Shown: positions 25,375-34,678, counted from the stretch's first letter. The stretch: DNA of 64,000 nucleotides from Clavibacter sp. VKM Ac-2873 (GCF_015351075.1 NZ_JADKRS010000001.1:248001-312000), one strand, 5' to 3'. Made by a program: numbers and translations. The notes: a model not told the origin generated them from the letters alone.

Positions 25375-26642
25375 GCCCGCACCCCGGCGCCCATGGTCGC
25401 CAGCGACTGCGCGAAGCGCACGTACCTGGCGTGGGCGCTGACGGGCGAGTAGCGGTTCTGGTACATCCGCTGCGCGGCGGTCGTGAGCACCGCGGCGCCC
25501 TCGGTGTCCGCGCGCAGGTCCTGTGCCGCCTGCAGGAGCCGCTCGGGATCGCCCGGCGGGATGATGGCCGCCGCCCCGTGCTCGCGCACGACGCTCTCGG
25601 TGATGCCGCCGTCCTCGACCGCGGCGATGATCGGGCGTCGGCTGCTCGTGTACGACGTGAGCTTCGACGGCATGCTCATCTCGCGCACGCCGGGCTTCTC
25701 GTTGAGCAGGAGCGCGTCGGCCGCGGCCAGCGCGTACGGGTAGTCGTCGCCGTCGAGCGGCGGCACGAAGCGCAGCGAGCGGATCCCCGCGCCCTGCGCC
25801 TCGAGGGCGGCCCGCTGGTTGCCGTCGCCCACGAGCACGAACTCGATGCCGAGGTCGCGCGCGTCCGAGAGGCGCGCGGCCTCGACGACCGACTCCAACC
25901 CCTGCTTCATCCCCATGTTGCCCGTGTGGACGACGGTGAACGCGTCGCGGCTCCAGCCGAGACGGGTGCGGGCGGCCGCGGTGGAGACGTCCACCGGCGT
26001 GATGTGCGTGAAGTTCGGGAGCCCGGAGATGGATCCGTCGGGCAGGCCCTGCTGGATCAGCAGGTCGCCGAAGCGGGGCGTGATCACGCCGATCCGGTCG
26101 GCACGACGCAGGAGCGCGTACTCCCCCGACGCGATGAGCCGGGAGGCGCGGCCCCCCGTGGTGCCCGACTCGCCCGCGGCGTTGCCCGTGAGGTCCTGCA
26201 CGAGGACGCCGAAGGGACGGCGTCCCCGCCCGAGCGCGCCGGCGGCGAGGCCGGCGAGCGACGGCGTGACCGCGATGACGATCTCGCTCGTGTCCCGGCG
26301 CACCTCGCGGAGCGCTCCGCGCAGGAAGCTCGCCTCCAGCTTGGCCCGGCCCACGAGGTCCGGCGTCTCCGGGATGGTGTGGCGGACGCGGGTGATGCGG
26401 ACGCCGTCGCGCATCTCCTCCCAGCGCCTGCCCTCGGCGTACCGCTCGTCCTGCAGCTTCCACTGCGGATAGTGCGGTATCCCGGTGACCACGTGCACCG
26501 ACGCCCCCGCGTCGGTGAGCGCCTCGGCCATCGCGGTCGTGTACGGCGCGATGCCCGTGGTCTCCGGCCAGTAGTTGATGCCGACCAGGCAGACCGTGAG
26601 GCCCCCCAGGTCCGCCGTCTGCGTGCGCGCAGCGTCGGTCAT
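25371..26642 (-). CDS. WcaI-like family 4 glycosyltransferase
   Basis: A 423-residue GT-B transferase, close in pattern to WcaI of colanic acid synthesis: VCLVGINYWPETTGIAPYTT at the start, GIPHYPQWKLQDERY, and the C-terminal LNEKPGVREMSMPSKLTSY. It is the first gene of the seven-gene minus-strand operon. ATG 26642 has GGGGGA 7 nt upstream; ATG 26657 in the same frame, 6 nt after CAGAAT, is an alternative leaderless start that adds five residues. It is divergent from gmd. Confidence 0.9.
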   Translation of the reverse strand: MTDAARTQTADLGGLTVCLVGINYWPETTGIAPYTTAMAEALTDAGASVHVVTGIPHYPQWKLQDERYAEGRRWEEMRDGVRITRVRHTIPETPDLVGRAKLEASFLRGALREVRRDTSEIVIAVTPSLAGLAAGALGRGRRPFGVLVQDLTGNAAGESGTTGGRASRLIASGEYALLRRADRIGVITPRFGDLLIQQGLPDGSISGLPNFTHITPVDVSTAAARTRLGWSRDAFTVVHTGNMGMKQGLESVVEAARLSDARDLGIEFVLVGDGNQRAALEAQGAGIRSLRFVPPLDGDDYPYALAAADALLLNEKPGVREMSMPSKLTSYTSSRRPIIAAVEDGGITESVVREHGAAAIIPPGDPERLLQAAQDLRADTEGAAVLTTAAQRMYQNRYSPVSAHARYVRFAQSLATMGAGVRA

Positions 26643-26743
26643 GCTCAAATCCCCCATGGCCCCATTCTGGTGCCTGCAGGTTTCGATGTCGTTAACGCAC
26701 CGCGCGGCGCCGTACCCCGATTGCCGTCGAGCGCCGCCCTCAC

Positions 26744-26749
26744 GTTAGA
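26744..26749 (+). promoter_or_regulatory. Probable -10 of the gmd-fcl operon
   Basis: TAGATT at 26744-26749, with TTGCCG at 26719-26724 as a weak -35 at 19-bp spacing, lies in the 185-bp divergent region between the WcaI-like gene and gmd. The implied leader is about 70 nt and ends in a G-rich ribosome-binding site (GGGGGGATCC). Confidence 0.5.
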
Positions 26750-26827
26750 TTCGAGCGGACGGACGGCCGCGCCGGGCGACTGCCCCGCCGCCGTCGCGTC
26801 GCATCGCATGAGAATCTGGGGGGATCC

Positions 26828-27880
26828 ATGGCCAAGAAGGCTTTCATCACCGGCATCACCGGGCAGGACGGCTCGTACCTGGCGGAGCTGCTGCTCGCCA
26901 AGGGATACGAGGTCCACGGCCTCATCCGCCGCTCGTCGACGTTCAACACGTCCCGCATCGACCACCTGTACCAGGACCCGCACGAGGACGGCGCGAAGCT
27001 CTTCCTCCACTACGGCGACCTGAGCGACGGGTCGCGTCTCACGACGCTGATGATGCAGATCCAGCCCGACGAGGTCTACAACCTCGCCGCGCAGTCGCAC
27101 GTGCGCGTGTCGTTCGACGAGCCGGAGCACACCGCGGACACGACGGGCACCGGCACCATCCGCCTGCTCGAGGCCGTGCGCCTCTCGGGCATCGACACCC
27201 GCTTCTACCAGGCCTCCTCGAGCGAGCTGTACGGGGCCACTCCCCCGCCGCAGAGCGAGACCACGCCGTTCTACCCGCGCTCGCCCTATGGGGCCGCGAA
27301 GCTCTACAGCTTCTGGATCACGAAGAACTACCGCGAGGCGTACGACATGTTCGCCGTCAACGGCATCCTCTTCAACCACGAGTCGCCCCGCCGCGGCGAG
27401 ACGTTCGTGACGCGCAAGATCACGCGCGCGGTCGCCGCCATCAAGGCGGGCACGCAGGACCACGTCTACCTCGGCAACCTCGACAGCATCCGCGATTGGG
27501 GCTACGCCGCCGAGTACGTCGAGGGCATGTGGCGGATGCTGCAGGCCGACGAGCCGGACGACTTCGTGCTGGCGACCGGCGGGAACTTCACGGTGCGCGA
27601 CTTCCTCGAGACCGCGTTCTCCCACGCGGGGCTCGACTGGAGCGAGCACGTCCGGTTCGACCCGCGCTACCTCCGCCCCACCGAGGTCGACGCGCTCGTG
27701 GGCGACGCCACGAAGGCGGAGGAGAAGCTGGGCTGGAAGGCGACGGTCGACACCACGATGCTCGCCCGGATCATGGTCGACGCGGACATCGCCGCGCTCG
27801 AGGCCGAGGGGCGCCCGTGGATCGACTCCGTGAAGCTCGCCAGCTGGGGCACGGCCGACGCGACCGCGGTCCAGGCGTGA
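26828..27880 (+). CDS. gmd: GDP-mannose 4,6-dehydratase
   Basis: Gmd converts GDP-D-mannose to GDP-4-keto-6-deoxy-mannose, the first step to GDP-L-fucose. The 350-residue short-chain dehydrogenase has the NADP motif [15 protein letters not shown], the characteristic [15 protein letters not shown], the YxxxK active site in [15 protein letters not shown] and the catalytic SSSELYG stretch. The adjacent fcl gene overlaps its stop by 4 bp. The product supplies fucose for the polymer built by the neighbouring transferases. Confidence 0.97.
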   Translation: MAKKAFITGITGQDGSYLAELLLAKGYEVHGLIRRSSTFNTSRIDHLYQDPHEDGAKLFLHYGDLSDGSRLTTLMMQIQPDEVYNLAAQSHVRVSFDEPEHTADTTGTGTIRLLEAVRLSGIDTRFYQASSSELYGATPPPQSETTPFYPRSPYGAAKLYSFWITKNYREAYDMFAVNGILFNHESPRRGETFVTRKITRAVAAIKAGTQDHVYLGNLDSIRDWGYAAEYVEGMWRMLQADEPDDFVLATGGNFTVRDFLETAFSHAGLDWSEHVRFDPRYLRPTEVDALVGDATKAEEKLGWKATVDTTMLARIMVDADIAALEAEGRPWIDSVKLASWGTADATAVQA

Positions 27881-28881
27881 GCGCGGCCCCCGCGTCCGGC
27901 GCGGACGAGCGGGACGCCGTCGCGTTCACGCCCGCGCCGCTCGACCGCTCGGCCCGCGTGTACGTGGCCGGCCACCGCGGGCTCGTCGGCTCGGCGATCG
28001 TCCGGCGGCTCGAGGCGGAGGGGTTCACCGACGTGATCGGCCGCACCTCCGCCGAGCTCGACCTGAAGGACCGCGACGCGGTCTTCGCGTTCTTCGCCGA
28101 GGAGGAGCCGGTGCACGTGGTGCTCGCGGCCGCGAAGGTCGGCGGGATCCTCGCGAACAGCACGTACCCGGTCGACTTCCTCAGCGACAACCTCCGGATC
28201 CAGGTCAACGTGCTCGACGCCGCGCTCGCGCACGGCGTCGACCGCCTGCTGTTCCTCGGCTCCTCGTGCATCTACCCGAAGCTCGCGCCGCAGCCGATCA
28301 CGGAGGACAGCCTCCTCACCGGCCATCTCGAGCCCACCAACGACGCCTACGCGATCGCCAAGATCGCGGGCATCATGCAGATCCAGGCCGTGCGCCGCCA
28401 GTACGGCCTGCCGTGGATCTCGGCCATGCCGACGAACCTGTACGGGCCGGGCGACAACTTCTCGCCGCAGGGCTCGCACGTGCTGCCGGCGCTCATCCGC
28501 CGCTACGACGAGGCGCGCGCGTCCGGCGCGGAGTCGGTGACGAACTGGGGCACCGGCACCCCGCGCCGCGAGTTCCTGCACGTCGACGACATGGCCGCCG
28601 CGTGCCTCCACCTGCTGGAGCACTACGACGGGCCCGAGCAGGTCAACGTGGGCACCGGGAGCGACGTCACGATCCGCGAGATCGCGGAGACCATCGCCCG
28701 CGTCGTCGGCTACGAGGGCCGCACGGAGTGGGACGCCGCGAAGCCCGACGGCACGCCGCAGAAGCTGCTGGACGTCTCCAAGCTCGCCGACGCCGGGTGG
28801 ACCTCGTCCATCGGCCTCGACGAGGGGCTGCGCTCCACGGTCGAGTGGTACCGGGAGCACATCACGACGCTCCGGGAGTAG
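27877..28881 (+). CDS. fcl: GDP-L-fucose synthase
   Basis: Fcl (WcaG) is the epimerase/reductase that completes GDP-L-fucose. The 334-residue protein has the NADPH motif [31 protein letters not shown] and the YxxxK site in [12 protein letters not shown]. It has about 20 extra N-terminal residues compared with E. coli WcaG. GTG 27877 overlaps the gmd stop (GTGA), so the two are coupled. The following 94 bp hold no gene and separate it from the convergent acyltransferase gene. Confidence 0.96.
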   Translation: MSAAPASGADERDAVAFTPAPLDRSARVYVAGHRGLVGSAIVRRLEAEGFTDVIGRTSAELDLKDRDAVFAFFAEEEPVHVVLAAAKVGGILANSTYPVDFLSDNLRIQVNVLDAALAHGVDRLLFLGSSCIYPKLAPQPITEDSLLTGHLEPTNDAYAIAKIAGIMQIQAVRRQYGLPWISAMPTNLYGPGDNFSPQGSHVLPALIRRYDEARASGAESVTNWGTGTPRREFLHVDDMAAACLHLLEHYDGPEQVNVGTGSDVTIREIAETIARVVGYEGRTEWDAAKPDGTPQKLLDVSKLADAGWTSSIGLDEGLRSTVEWYREHITTLRE

Positions 28882-28975
28882 CCGCTCCTGCTCGACCCGA
28901 CGGCCGTCGCGCATCCGCGCGGCGGCCTCCGTCGTCCGCGGGGGCCTTCCGGGGAACGGGCCGCGCTCCCGCGGA

Positions 28976-31168
28976 TCAGGCCGGTACGGCGGCCAGCGCC
29001 TCGTCGAGCATCTGCCGGAAGGCCGGCGTGATGACGGCCGCGTACTGCGGGGTGGTGTGCACGCTGTCGCGCTTGGTGGGCGTGCTGCCGACGAAGGACG
29101 GGCAGCGCTCCTCCCAGCAGAACAGCGAGGAGGTGTCGAGGTAGGCGATGCCCAGCGCGGTGGCCGCGTCGCGCTGGGAGCGGTCGCCCACCTTCCAGGC
29201 GCCGGGGATCGAGGCCTGGCAGTCGGCGGGCGTCGAGACCTTCGTCGCGCACGTCTCGAGCGGCTGGCCGGTGGGAGGGGACGAGACGAGGACGACCTTG
29301 CCGACGCTGTCGCGCACCTGGCCGACCGTGCTCTGCACGCCGGCCGACCACTCGGCCACGGCGTCGTCGCCGGTCGCCTTCGACGCGAGCTTGAGGATCT
29401 GCCCGTAGCTGTTGCTCACGAACAGGATCTCCGGCTTCTCCTCCTGGATGGCGGCGATCGCCTGCGCGCGGAAGTCCAGGCACCCGCTCTTCGTGGACGC
29501 GTCCGGGAAGTCCCACTTCACGTCCATGACGGCGCAGCCGGCGAAGGTGAGCCCGCGGATGTGGTGCGTCGCCTCGAACATGGCCCGCACGGTGGGCAGC
29601 AGGGTGATGCCGGTGGAGTCGCCGAGGACCATGATCGTCGGCTTCCGGCTGTCGCCGAAGGAGCACGAGCGCGGGTCCGCCACGTCGGTGCGGCCGCAGC
29701 CCTGGCCGTCCTCCACGGGGACGGCGGACTTCTCCAGGCCGTCGATCGCCGGGTCGAGCGCGGGCCAGCTGGTGGCCCCGAGGGCGTCGCGGATCTGCAC
29801 CTGCAGCGCGCCGAGGTCGCCGGCCGCGAGCACGGCGGGGTCGGCGGGATCCTCCTCGCCGGACGCCACCGGTCCGGGCGCGATGCGCGAGGCCTCCTGG
29901 ATCTCCTGCTGCCGCACGACGGCGAGGCTGATGAACGTGACCGTGAGCAGCGCGGCCGTGCCGAGGGCGGCGACCTTCGTCCCGGTCGACGCGCCGAAGC
30001 CGGGGCGGCGGCGCGCGCGCCCCTTCTTCCGGCGGGCGGCCGCGCCCGGCTCGAGCCAGAGCGAGCGGCGGATCGGGTCCTCGAGGCCGTGGTAGGAGAG
30101 CACCGAGAGGCCGAGGGTCAGCACGAGCACGATGACCGGGTAGCCGAGCTCGGTCGTGTCGGCGACGGCCGCGAGGATCACGATCACGGGGAAGTGCCAG
30201 AGGTACAGCGAGTACGAGATGTCGCCGAGGTAGCGGGAGACGGGGTTCGTCAGCGGCCAGAGGAAGCGCTGCGCGCCGCCCGTCCCGCCGGCGATGACGA
30301 GCGCGGCGCCGACGACGGGGATCGCGGATCCGGGTGCGGGGATGGGCGACGCGCTGCTCAGCGCGAAGAGGCCGTACGCGATGACGGCGAGGCCCGCGTA
30401 CGCCATGACGGGTCGCGCGGCGTCCGGGATCCGGCGCAGCAGCGGCGTGGCGACGGCGAGGAGGGCGCCGATGCCCAGCTCCCACGCGCGGGAGAAGGTG
30501 GAGAAGTACGCGACCGCGGCATCGCCCGCGGTGTCGGCCATGGCCCACGCGAACGAGCCGGCCGTGACGACGACGAGGATCGCGGTGAGGATCCCGCGGT
30601 AGCGGCCCGGCCCGCGGAACCGCAGCGAGAGCGCGAGGCCGAGCGTGAGGAGGATCGGCCAGACGACGTAGAACTGCTCCTCCACGCCGAGCGACCAGTA
30701 GTGCTGCACGGGCGAGACGGCGCTGTCGGCGGCCCAGTAGTCGGTGTCGGTCGCGGCGAAGCGCCAGTTGGCGACGAAGAAGAGCGCGGCGACGCTGTCC
30801 CACGCGATCGCCGACGCCCGGCCGGAGAGGAACACCATCCAGCTCGCGAGCACGGTGACGAGGAGCACGGCGGTCGAGGCCGGGAGGATGCGCTTGACGC
30901 GCTTGCGGTAGAAGTCGACGAACGAGATCCGGCCGAGCTTGTCGTGCTGGCGCAGCAGCAGGGACGTGATGATGAAGCCGGAGATCACGAAGAACACGTC
31001 GACGCCGAGGAAGCCGCCGGACGGCCAGGCGAGCAGGTGGTCGAGGATGACGGCGATCACCGCCAGGGCGCGGAGGCCCTGGATGTCCCCGCGGAACGAC
31101 CTCGTGCTCGCTCCCTCCGCCGCGACCGCGGTGGATCGGCTCGTGCGGGTGGGTCGCGTGCTCGTCAT
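28976..31168 (-). CDS. OafA/YrhL acyltransferase with C-terminal SGNH domain
   Basis: A 730-residue membrane O-acyltransferase. Residues 25-410 form the acyltransferase-3 domain with about ten membrane segments, starting RGDIQGLRALAVIAVI and including FLGVDVFFVISGF and HYWSLGVEEQFYVVWP. The C-terminal 215 residues form an extracytoplasmic SGNH esterase-like domain with Ser518 (LGDSTG) and the Asp701/His704 pair (RDSVH). It probably moves acyl groups to an extracellular glycan, either this exopolysaccharide or a cell-wall polymer. ATG 31168 follows GAGGACACG; 53 upstream codons are not used. Confidence 0.93.
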   Translation of the reverse strand: MTSTRPTRTSRSTAVAAEGASTRSFRGDIQGLRALAVIAVILDHLLAWPSGGFLGVDVFFVISGFIITSLLLRQHDKLGRISFVDFYRKRVKRILPASTAVLLVTVLASWMVFLSGRASAIAWDSVAALFFVANWRFAATDTDYWAADSAVSPVQHYWSLGVEEQFYVVWPILLTLGLALSLRFRGPGRYRGILTAILVVVTAGSFAWAMADTAGDAAVAYFSTFSRAWELGIGALLAVATPLLRRIPDAARPVMAYAGLAVIAYGLFALSSASPIPAPGSAIPVVGAALVIAGGTGGAQRFLWPLTNPVSRYLGDISYSLYLWHFPVIVILAAVADTTELGYPVIVLVLTLGLSVLSYHGLEDPIRRSLWLEPGAAARRKKGRARRRPGFGASTGTKVAALGTAALLTVTFISLAVVRQQEIQEASRIAPGPVASGEEDPADPAVLAAGDLGALQVQIRDALGATSWPALDPAIDGLEKSAVPVEDGQGCGRTDVADPRSCSFGDSRKPTIMVLGDSTGITLLPTVRAMFEATHHIRGLTFAGCAVMDVKWDFPDASTKSGCLDFRAQAIAAIQEEKPEILFVSNSYGQILKLASKATGDDAVAEWSAGVQSTVGQVRDSVGKVVLVSSPPTGQPLETCATKVSTPADCQASIPGAWKVGDRSQRDAATALGIAYLDTSSLFCWEERCPSFVGSTPTKRDSVHTTPQYAAVITPAFRQMLDEALAAVPA

Positions 31169-31404
31169 CGTGTCCTCGCGGGTGGCGGCGGGCCGGACGC
31201 GCGCGCGGGCGCCTCGTCGGCGGGTGGCCGGTGGCAGTCGTCGGCGGCCCTCGGGAGCCCCGCGACCGGGGTGATTTCGATACCCATGGTAATCCAGGGG
31301 ACATCGCCGTGGCGCTCGGCTCGGCACCGTGATAGGGGGGTGAGCGCACCCCAGTCCGAGGGGTGACGCGCGGCCGACCGGTGGTCAGGAGCGCGGCGTG
31401 GGAG
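31169..31404. other. Intergenic region upstream of the OafA-like gene
   Basis: These 236 bp separate the acyltransferase start from the tRNA gene. No open frame with family resemblance is present on either strand. On the minus strand, an AT-richer patch near 31270-31295 is the most likely promoter area for the acyltransferase; no convincing -35/-10 pair is visible. Confidence 0.4.
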
Positions 31405-31478
31405 TAGGGCGGATGGGACTTGAACCCATGACCGACGGATTATGAGTCCGCTGCTCTGACCAGCTGAGCTACCGCCCC
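31405..31478 (-). tRNA. tRNA with CAT anticodon (Met elongator or Ile2)
   Basis: A 74-nt cloverleaf on the minus strand starts GGGGCGGTAGCTCAG. The acceptor arm pairs GGGGCGG with CCGCCCT (first pair G-U); the anticodon stem-loop is GCGGA-CTCATAA-TCCGT, and the T loop TTCAAGT. CAT can be elongator Met or, if the C is lysidine-modified, Ile2; the sequence alone does not decide. The 3' end reads A then C, so CCA is not encoded. Confidence 0.9.
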
Positions 31479-31490
31479 GAGGCGATGGGG

Positions 31491-32750
31491 CTAGGCGGCG
31501 CCTGAGCCGTCCGTCACGCCGCGTGCCTCGTCCGTGACCGGCGCGGCCACGGACTCGCCACGATACAGGCTCTCGAACGTCGAGATCGTGCGCTCGATGT
31601 CGTGCGTGGCGACCACCGCGAGGCTCTCGCGCTTCATGCGCTGCAGATCCTCCTCGGGGAGCTCCAGCACCTGGCGCAGCTTCGCCGCGAGGTCGTCCAC
31701 GTCGCCGGGGCGGAAGAGGTAGCCGTTCTCGCCGTCGTGGACGAGGTGCGGGAGGGCCATGGCGTCGGCGGCCACGACGGGCAGCGCGGAGGCCATCGCC
31801 TCCATCGTGACGATGGACTGCAGCTCGGCGATGCTCGGCATGGCGAGCACGGTCGCCCGCGTGTAGGCGCGGCGCAGCTCCTCGTCGGACACGTAGCCGG
31901 TGAACGTCGTGCGGTCCGCGATGCCGAGGTCGACGGCGAGCTTCTCGAGCGCGGCCTTCTGGTCTCCTCCGCCGACGATCTCGAGATCGGCGTCGAGGGA
32001 CGCGGGCAGGATCGCGAACGCGCGCAGGAGCACGTCGATCTGCTTCTCCCCCGTCACCCGGCCGACGAACACGATGCGGTTGCGGGTGCGCGGCGAGAAG
32101 TCGGGCGTGTAGTTCGCCGCGTCGATGCCGCAGGAGATGGCGATGACCCCCTGGAGCCCCGTGTAGCGCTCGAGGAACTGCGCGGCGCGGCGGGTGGGCG
32201 TCGTGACGGCCTCGGCGCGCCCGAAGGTGCGCCGCGCGGCCTTCCACGCCATCGTGATGGCCTTGTCCTGCCACGCGACCGGCAGCAGCGTGTGCTGGAG
32301 CATGTTCTCCGGCATGAAGTGGTTGGTGCCGATGATGCGGATGCCGCGCTTCTCGGCCTCGATGCTGAGGCCGCGGCCCGTGACGATGTGCGACTGGAAG
32401 TGCACGACGTCGGGCTGCACGGCGTCGAGGATCCGGGCGCTGTTCTGGTTCACGGTCCACGGCAGCGCGAACCGCAGCCAGTCGTGCGGGTACCAGCGCC
32501 AGCTGCGGAGGCGGTGCGCGGTCATCTCCTGGCCGTCGTGGACCTCGGTCCACGTGCCGTGCTTGCGGCTCGCCGCCGGCGCCACGATGTGCACCTCGTG
32601 GCCGCGGCGGACGAGGCCGCCGGCGAGGCGCTCGGCGAAGCGCGCGGCCCCGTTCACGTCCGGCGGGAAGGTGTCCGCGCCGATGAGGATGCGCAGGGGG
32701 CGACCGGAGGCGGTCGGCTCGCGCGGGGTCTGCCCTGAGGTGTTCGGCAA
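31491..32750 (-). CDS. Family 4 glycosyltransferase (glycolipid/mannosyl type)
   Basis: A 419-residue GT-B enzyme resembling actinobacterial mannosyl- or diacylglycerol-type glycosyltransferases. It has RILIGADTFPPDVNGAARFA near the N-terminus, the GTNHFMPENML block, NRIVFVGRVTGEKQIDVLL at the domain hinge and the E-x7-E region around SIAELQSIVTMEAMASALP. The acceptor may be a membrane lipid rather than the exopolysaccharide, since the gene stands apart from that operon. The start is TTG 32750, preceded by GGAGAG; no ATG or GTG is better placed. Confidence 0.88.
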   Translation of the reverse strand: MPNTSGQTPREPTASGRPLRILIGADTFPPDVNGAARFAERLAGGLVRRGHEVHIVAPAASRKHGTWTEVHDGQEMTAHRLRSWRWYPHDWLRFALPWTVNQNSARILDAVQPDVVHFQSHIVTGRGLSIEAEKRGIRIIGTNHFMPENMLQHTLLPVAWQDKAITMAWKAARRTFGRAEAVTTPTRRAAQFLERYTGLQGVIAISCGIDAANYTPDFSPRTRNRIVFVGRVTGEKQIDVLLRAFAILPASLDADLEIVGGGDQKAALEKLAVDLGIADRTTFTGYVSDEELRRAYTRATVLAMPSIAELQSIVTMEAMASALPVVAADAMALPHLVHDGENGYLFRPGDVDDLAAKLRQVLELPEEDLQRMKRESLAVVATHDIERTISTFESLYRGESVAAPVTDEARGVTDGSGAA

Positions 32751-32929
32751 GAAGTGTCTCTCCAGTGGTGTCGGCGTCCGGGGCGCGTCACGTGGATCCG
32801 GGTGGCGCGGGCCGGGTGTCGCAGAGCAACGTATCGCACGGTCCCGGCGGCGGCCCGACGGCGCACCGGGCTCGCGGCACCCTCGGCCGCGGCGCGGTCA
32901 CCGGCTCGGCGACCCGGCGGCGGGAGCCC

Positions 32930-33841
32930 TCAGGACGCGTGCGGGTGGTGCTTCGCGAGCTGGAAGACCCCCGCGACCGCGACGGCGCCCGCGACGAGGA
33001 AGGCCACCCCGGCGTAGAGCGGCGCGTCCGCGGCCTCCCCGAGGACGGTCACGCCGATGCAGACGGCGACCAGCGGGTCGACGACCGTGAGGCCCGCGAT
33101 CACGAGGTCGGGCGGGCCGGACGAGTAGGCCGTCTGCACGAAGTACGCGCCGAGGAGGGTCGCGGCCACGAGGGCGACGATGCAGACCGCGGTGAGCACG
33201 TCGAAGTCCCCCGTGGTGAGGCGGTTGATGACGACCTTGGCGAGCGTCGCGACGAAGCCGTAGAGCACGCCCGCGCTGATGATGTAGAAGATCGCGCGCA
33301 CGTGGCGGCGGAAGTAGAGGAACAGCCCGCCGAGCAGCGCGAGCACGAGGCCGAGGATCACCAGGATGGTGATGAGCTCGGGCGTGCGGATGGGCGTCTC
33401 CTTCGCGAAGACGGCCGCGAACACCACGAACAGGCCGACGCCGCCGATGCAGAGGCCGACCGCCCGCTTGGCCTTGCGGTCGAGGCGCTTCCCCGTGGCG
33501 CGGGAGTTGAGGATCGCCGTCACGACCAGCGCCACCGCGCCGAGCGGCTGCACGACGATGAGCGGCGCGAGGCGCAGGCTCGCGAGCTGGAACACGATGG
33601 CGAGGCCGAGCATCACGGTGCCGGCGACCCACGACGGGCGGCCGAGCAGCGCGCCGAGCTGGCGGAGGCTGAGGCCCGCCGTGCTCTTCTTCCCGCGCGC
33701 CTCCATCTTCGCCACGCCCTGCGACTGCAGCTGCGCGCCCAGGGACAGGAACACGGCGCCCACGAGCGCGATCGGGATCCCGAGCGCCTGGTACGGGGTC
33801 AACGAGGCGGCCTGGAGAACGGGGCTGGCGTCGAGGGGCAC
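32930..33841 (-). CDS. EamA/DMT-like membrane protein
   Basis: A 303-residue protein with about nine or ten membrane segments in two similar halves, as in drug/metabolite transporters. Each half begins with a hydrophobic hairpin (IPIALVGAVFLSLGAQLQ; IISAGVLYGFVATLAKVV), and it ends VFQLAKHHPHAS. The substrate is unknown; a Mg2+ transporter NIPA-like fold is also possible because of the SLGAQLQSQG start. GTG 33841 lies 6 nt after TAGGGT (33848-33853 on the opposite strand), so it is probably leaderless and divergent from def. Confidence 0.8.
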   Translation of the reverse strand: MPLDASPVLQAASLTPYQALGIPIALVGAVFLSLGAQLQSQGVAKMEARGKKSTAGLSLRQLGALLGRPSWVAGTVMLGLAIVFQLASLRLAPLIVVQPLGAVALVVTAILNSRATGKRLDRKAKRAVGLCIGGVGLFVVFAAVFAKETPIRTPELITILVILGLVLALLGGLFLYFRRHVRAIFYIISAGVLYGFVATLAKVVINRLTTGDFDVLTAVCIVALVAATLLGAYFVQTAYSSGPPDLVIAGLTVVDPLVAVCIGVTVLGEAADAPLYAGVAFLVAGAVAVAGVFQLAKHHPHAS

Positions 33842-33880
33842 GACCCGACCCTACCCGGCGGCCCGCCTATCATCGGCAGC

Positions 33881-34447
33881 ATGGCCGTCCTCCCCATCCG
33901 GATCACCGGAGACCCCGTCCTGCACGCCCCGGCCCGCGCGGTGGAGGTGTTCGACGACGACCTGCGCACCCTCGTGGCGGACATGTTCGAGACCATGGAC
34001 GAGGCGCCGGGCGTGGGCCTCGCGGCTCCCCAGGTGGGCGTCCCGCTGCGCGTGTTCGTGTACTCCTACGAGACCGACGAGGGCGAGCCGCTGCGGGGCG
34101 TCGCCGTGAACCCGGACCTCTTCATCACGCCCGTCGCCGTGCGGGAGGCGGACGAGGACACCGAGGAGGAGGGCTGCCTGTCGTTCCCGGGCGAGCGCTT
34201 CCCGCTGGTCCGCGCCGACCGGGCGATCCTCCGCGCGGTCGACCTCGACGGACGGCCCTTCGAGATCGAGGCGGCCGGCTGGTTCGCGCGCATCCTGCAG
34301 CACGAGTTCGACCACCTCGACGGCCTGCTGTACACCGACCGGCTCGAGCACGAGCACGTGAAGCCCGTGGCGAAGATCATCCGGAAGAGCGGCTGGGGCG
34401 TGCCCGGGCAGTCGTGGCTGCCGGGGCGCGACCACCTCGAGGACTGA
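33881..34447 (+). CDS. def: Peptide deformylase
   Basis: Def removes the formyl group from nascent protein N-termini. The 188-residue metalloenzyme has all three motifs: GVGLAAPQ, EEGCLSFPG (metal-binding Cys) and QHEFDHLDG (metal-binding His pair with catalytic Glu). ATG 33881 lies 7 nt after TATCAT (33868-33873), indicating a leaderless transcript. It is not next to fmt here, so it may be a second copy or a relocated gene. Confidence 0.96.
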   Translation: MAVLPIRITGDPVLHAPARAVEVFDDDLRTLVADMFETMDEAPGVGLAAPQVGVPLRVFVYSYETDEGEPLRGVAVNPDLFITPVAVREADEDTEEEGCLSFPGERFPLVRADRAILRAVDLDGRPFEIEAAGWFARILQHEFDHLDGLLYTDRLEHEHVKPVAKIIRKSGWGVPGQSWLPGRDHLED

Positions 34448-34524
34448 GGACGCGCCCGGGCGTCGTGCCCGGTGAGCGGAGCGACCCGAATTCTTTGCTA
34501 CGCTTTCCAGGTTGCTCCACGTGA

Positions 34525-34597
34525 TCCTCGATAGCTCAATTGGCAGAGCAGCCGGCTGTTAACCGGCAGGTTGTTGGTTCGAGTCCAACTCGGGGAG
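34525..34597 (+). tRNA. tRNA-Asn (anticodon GTT)
   Basis: A 73-nt cloverleaf: acceptor TCCTCGA/TCGGGGA, anticodon loop CTGTTAA (GTT, Asn), T loop TTCGAGT, discriminator G. TACGCT at about 34499 is a possible -10. CCA is not encoded. Confidence 0.95.
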
Positions 34598-34601
34598 CGA
34601 A

Positions 34602-34636
34602 GGCCTCGCGGCTCCACCCGCGGGGCCTTTTCCTTT
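34602..34636 (+). terminator. Intrinsic terminator after tRNA-Asn
   Basis: GGCCTCGCGG pairs with CCGCGGGGCC (one T-G) around CTCCAC and is followed by TTTTCCTTT. It is the most classical terminator in the window and lies 4 nt after the tRNA. Confidence 0.9.
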
Positions 34637-34678
34637 GCCCGCTGGTCCGTGCCCGCTGGCATGTGCCCGCTGGTCCGT
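34637..34678 (+). repeat. Three 14-bp tandem repeats
   Basis: GCCCGCTGGTCCGT occurs at 34637-34650 and 34665-34678, with GCCCGCTGGCATGT between them. A partial fourth copy begins at 34679. It lies between the tRNA-Asn terminator and the next gene's promoter. Confidence 0.85.

Noticed and set aside
29057-31366. A 769-residue plus-strand frame
   Set aside because: It is antisense to the OafA/SGNH gene, whose membrane and catalytic motifs are unmistakable.
2372-34636. Prophage or island integration at the tRNA genes
   Set aside because: No integrase, no direct repeat of a tRNA 3' end, and the surrounding genes are ordinary chromosomal ones.
34637-34678. A CRISPR array
   Set aside because: The units are 14 bp, adjoining and without spacers, and no cas genes are present anywhere in the window.
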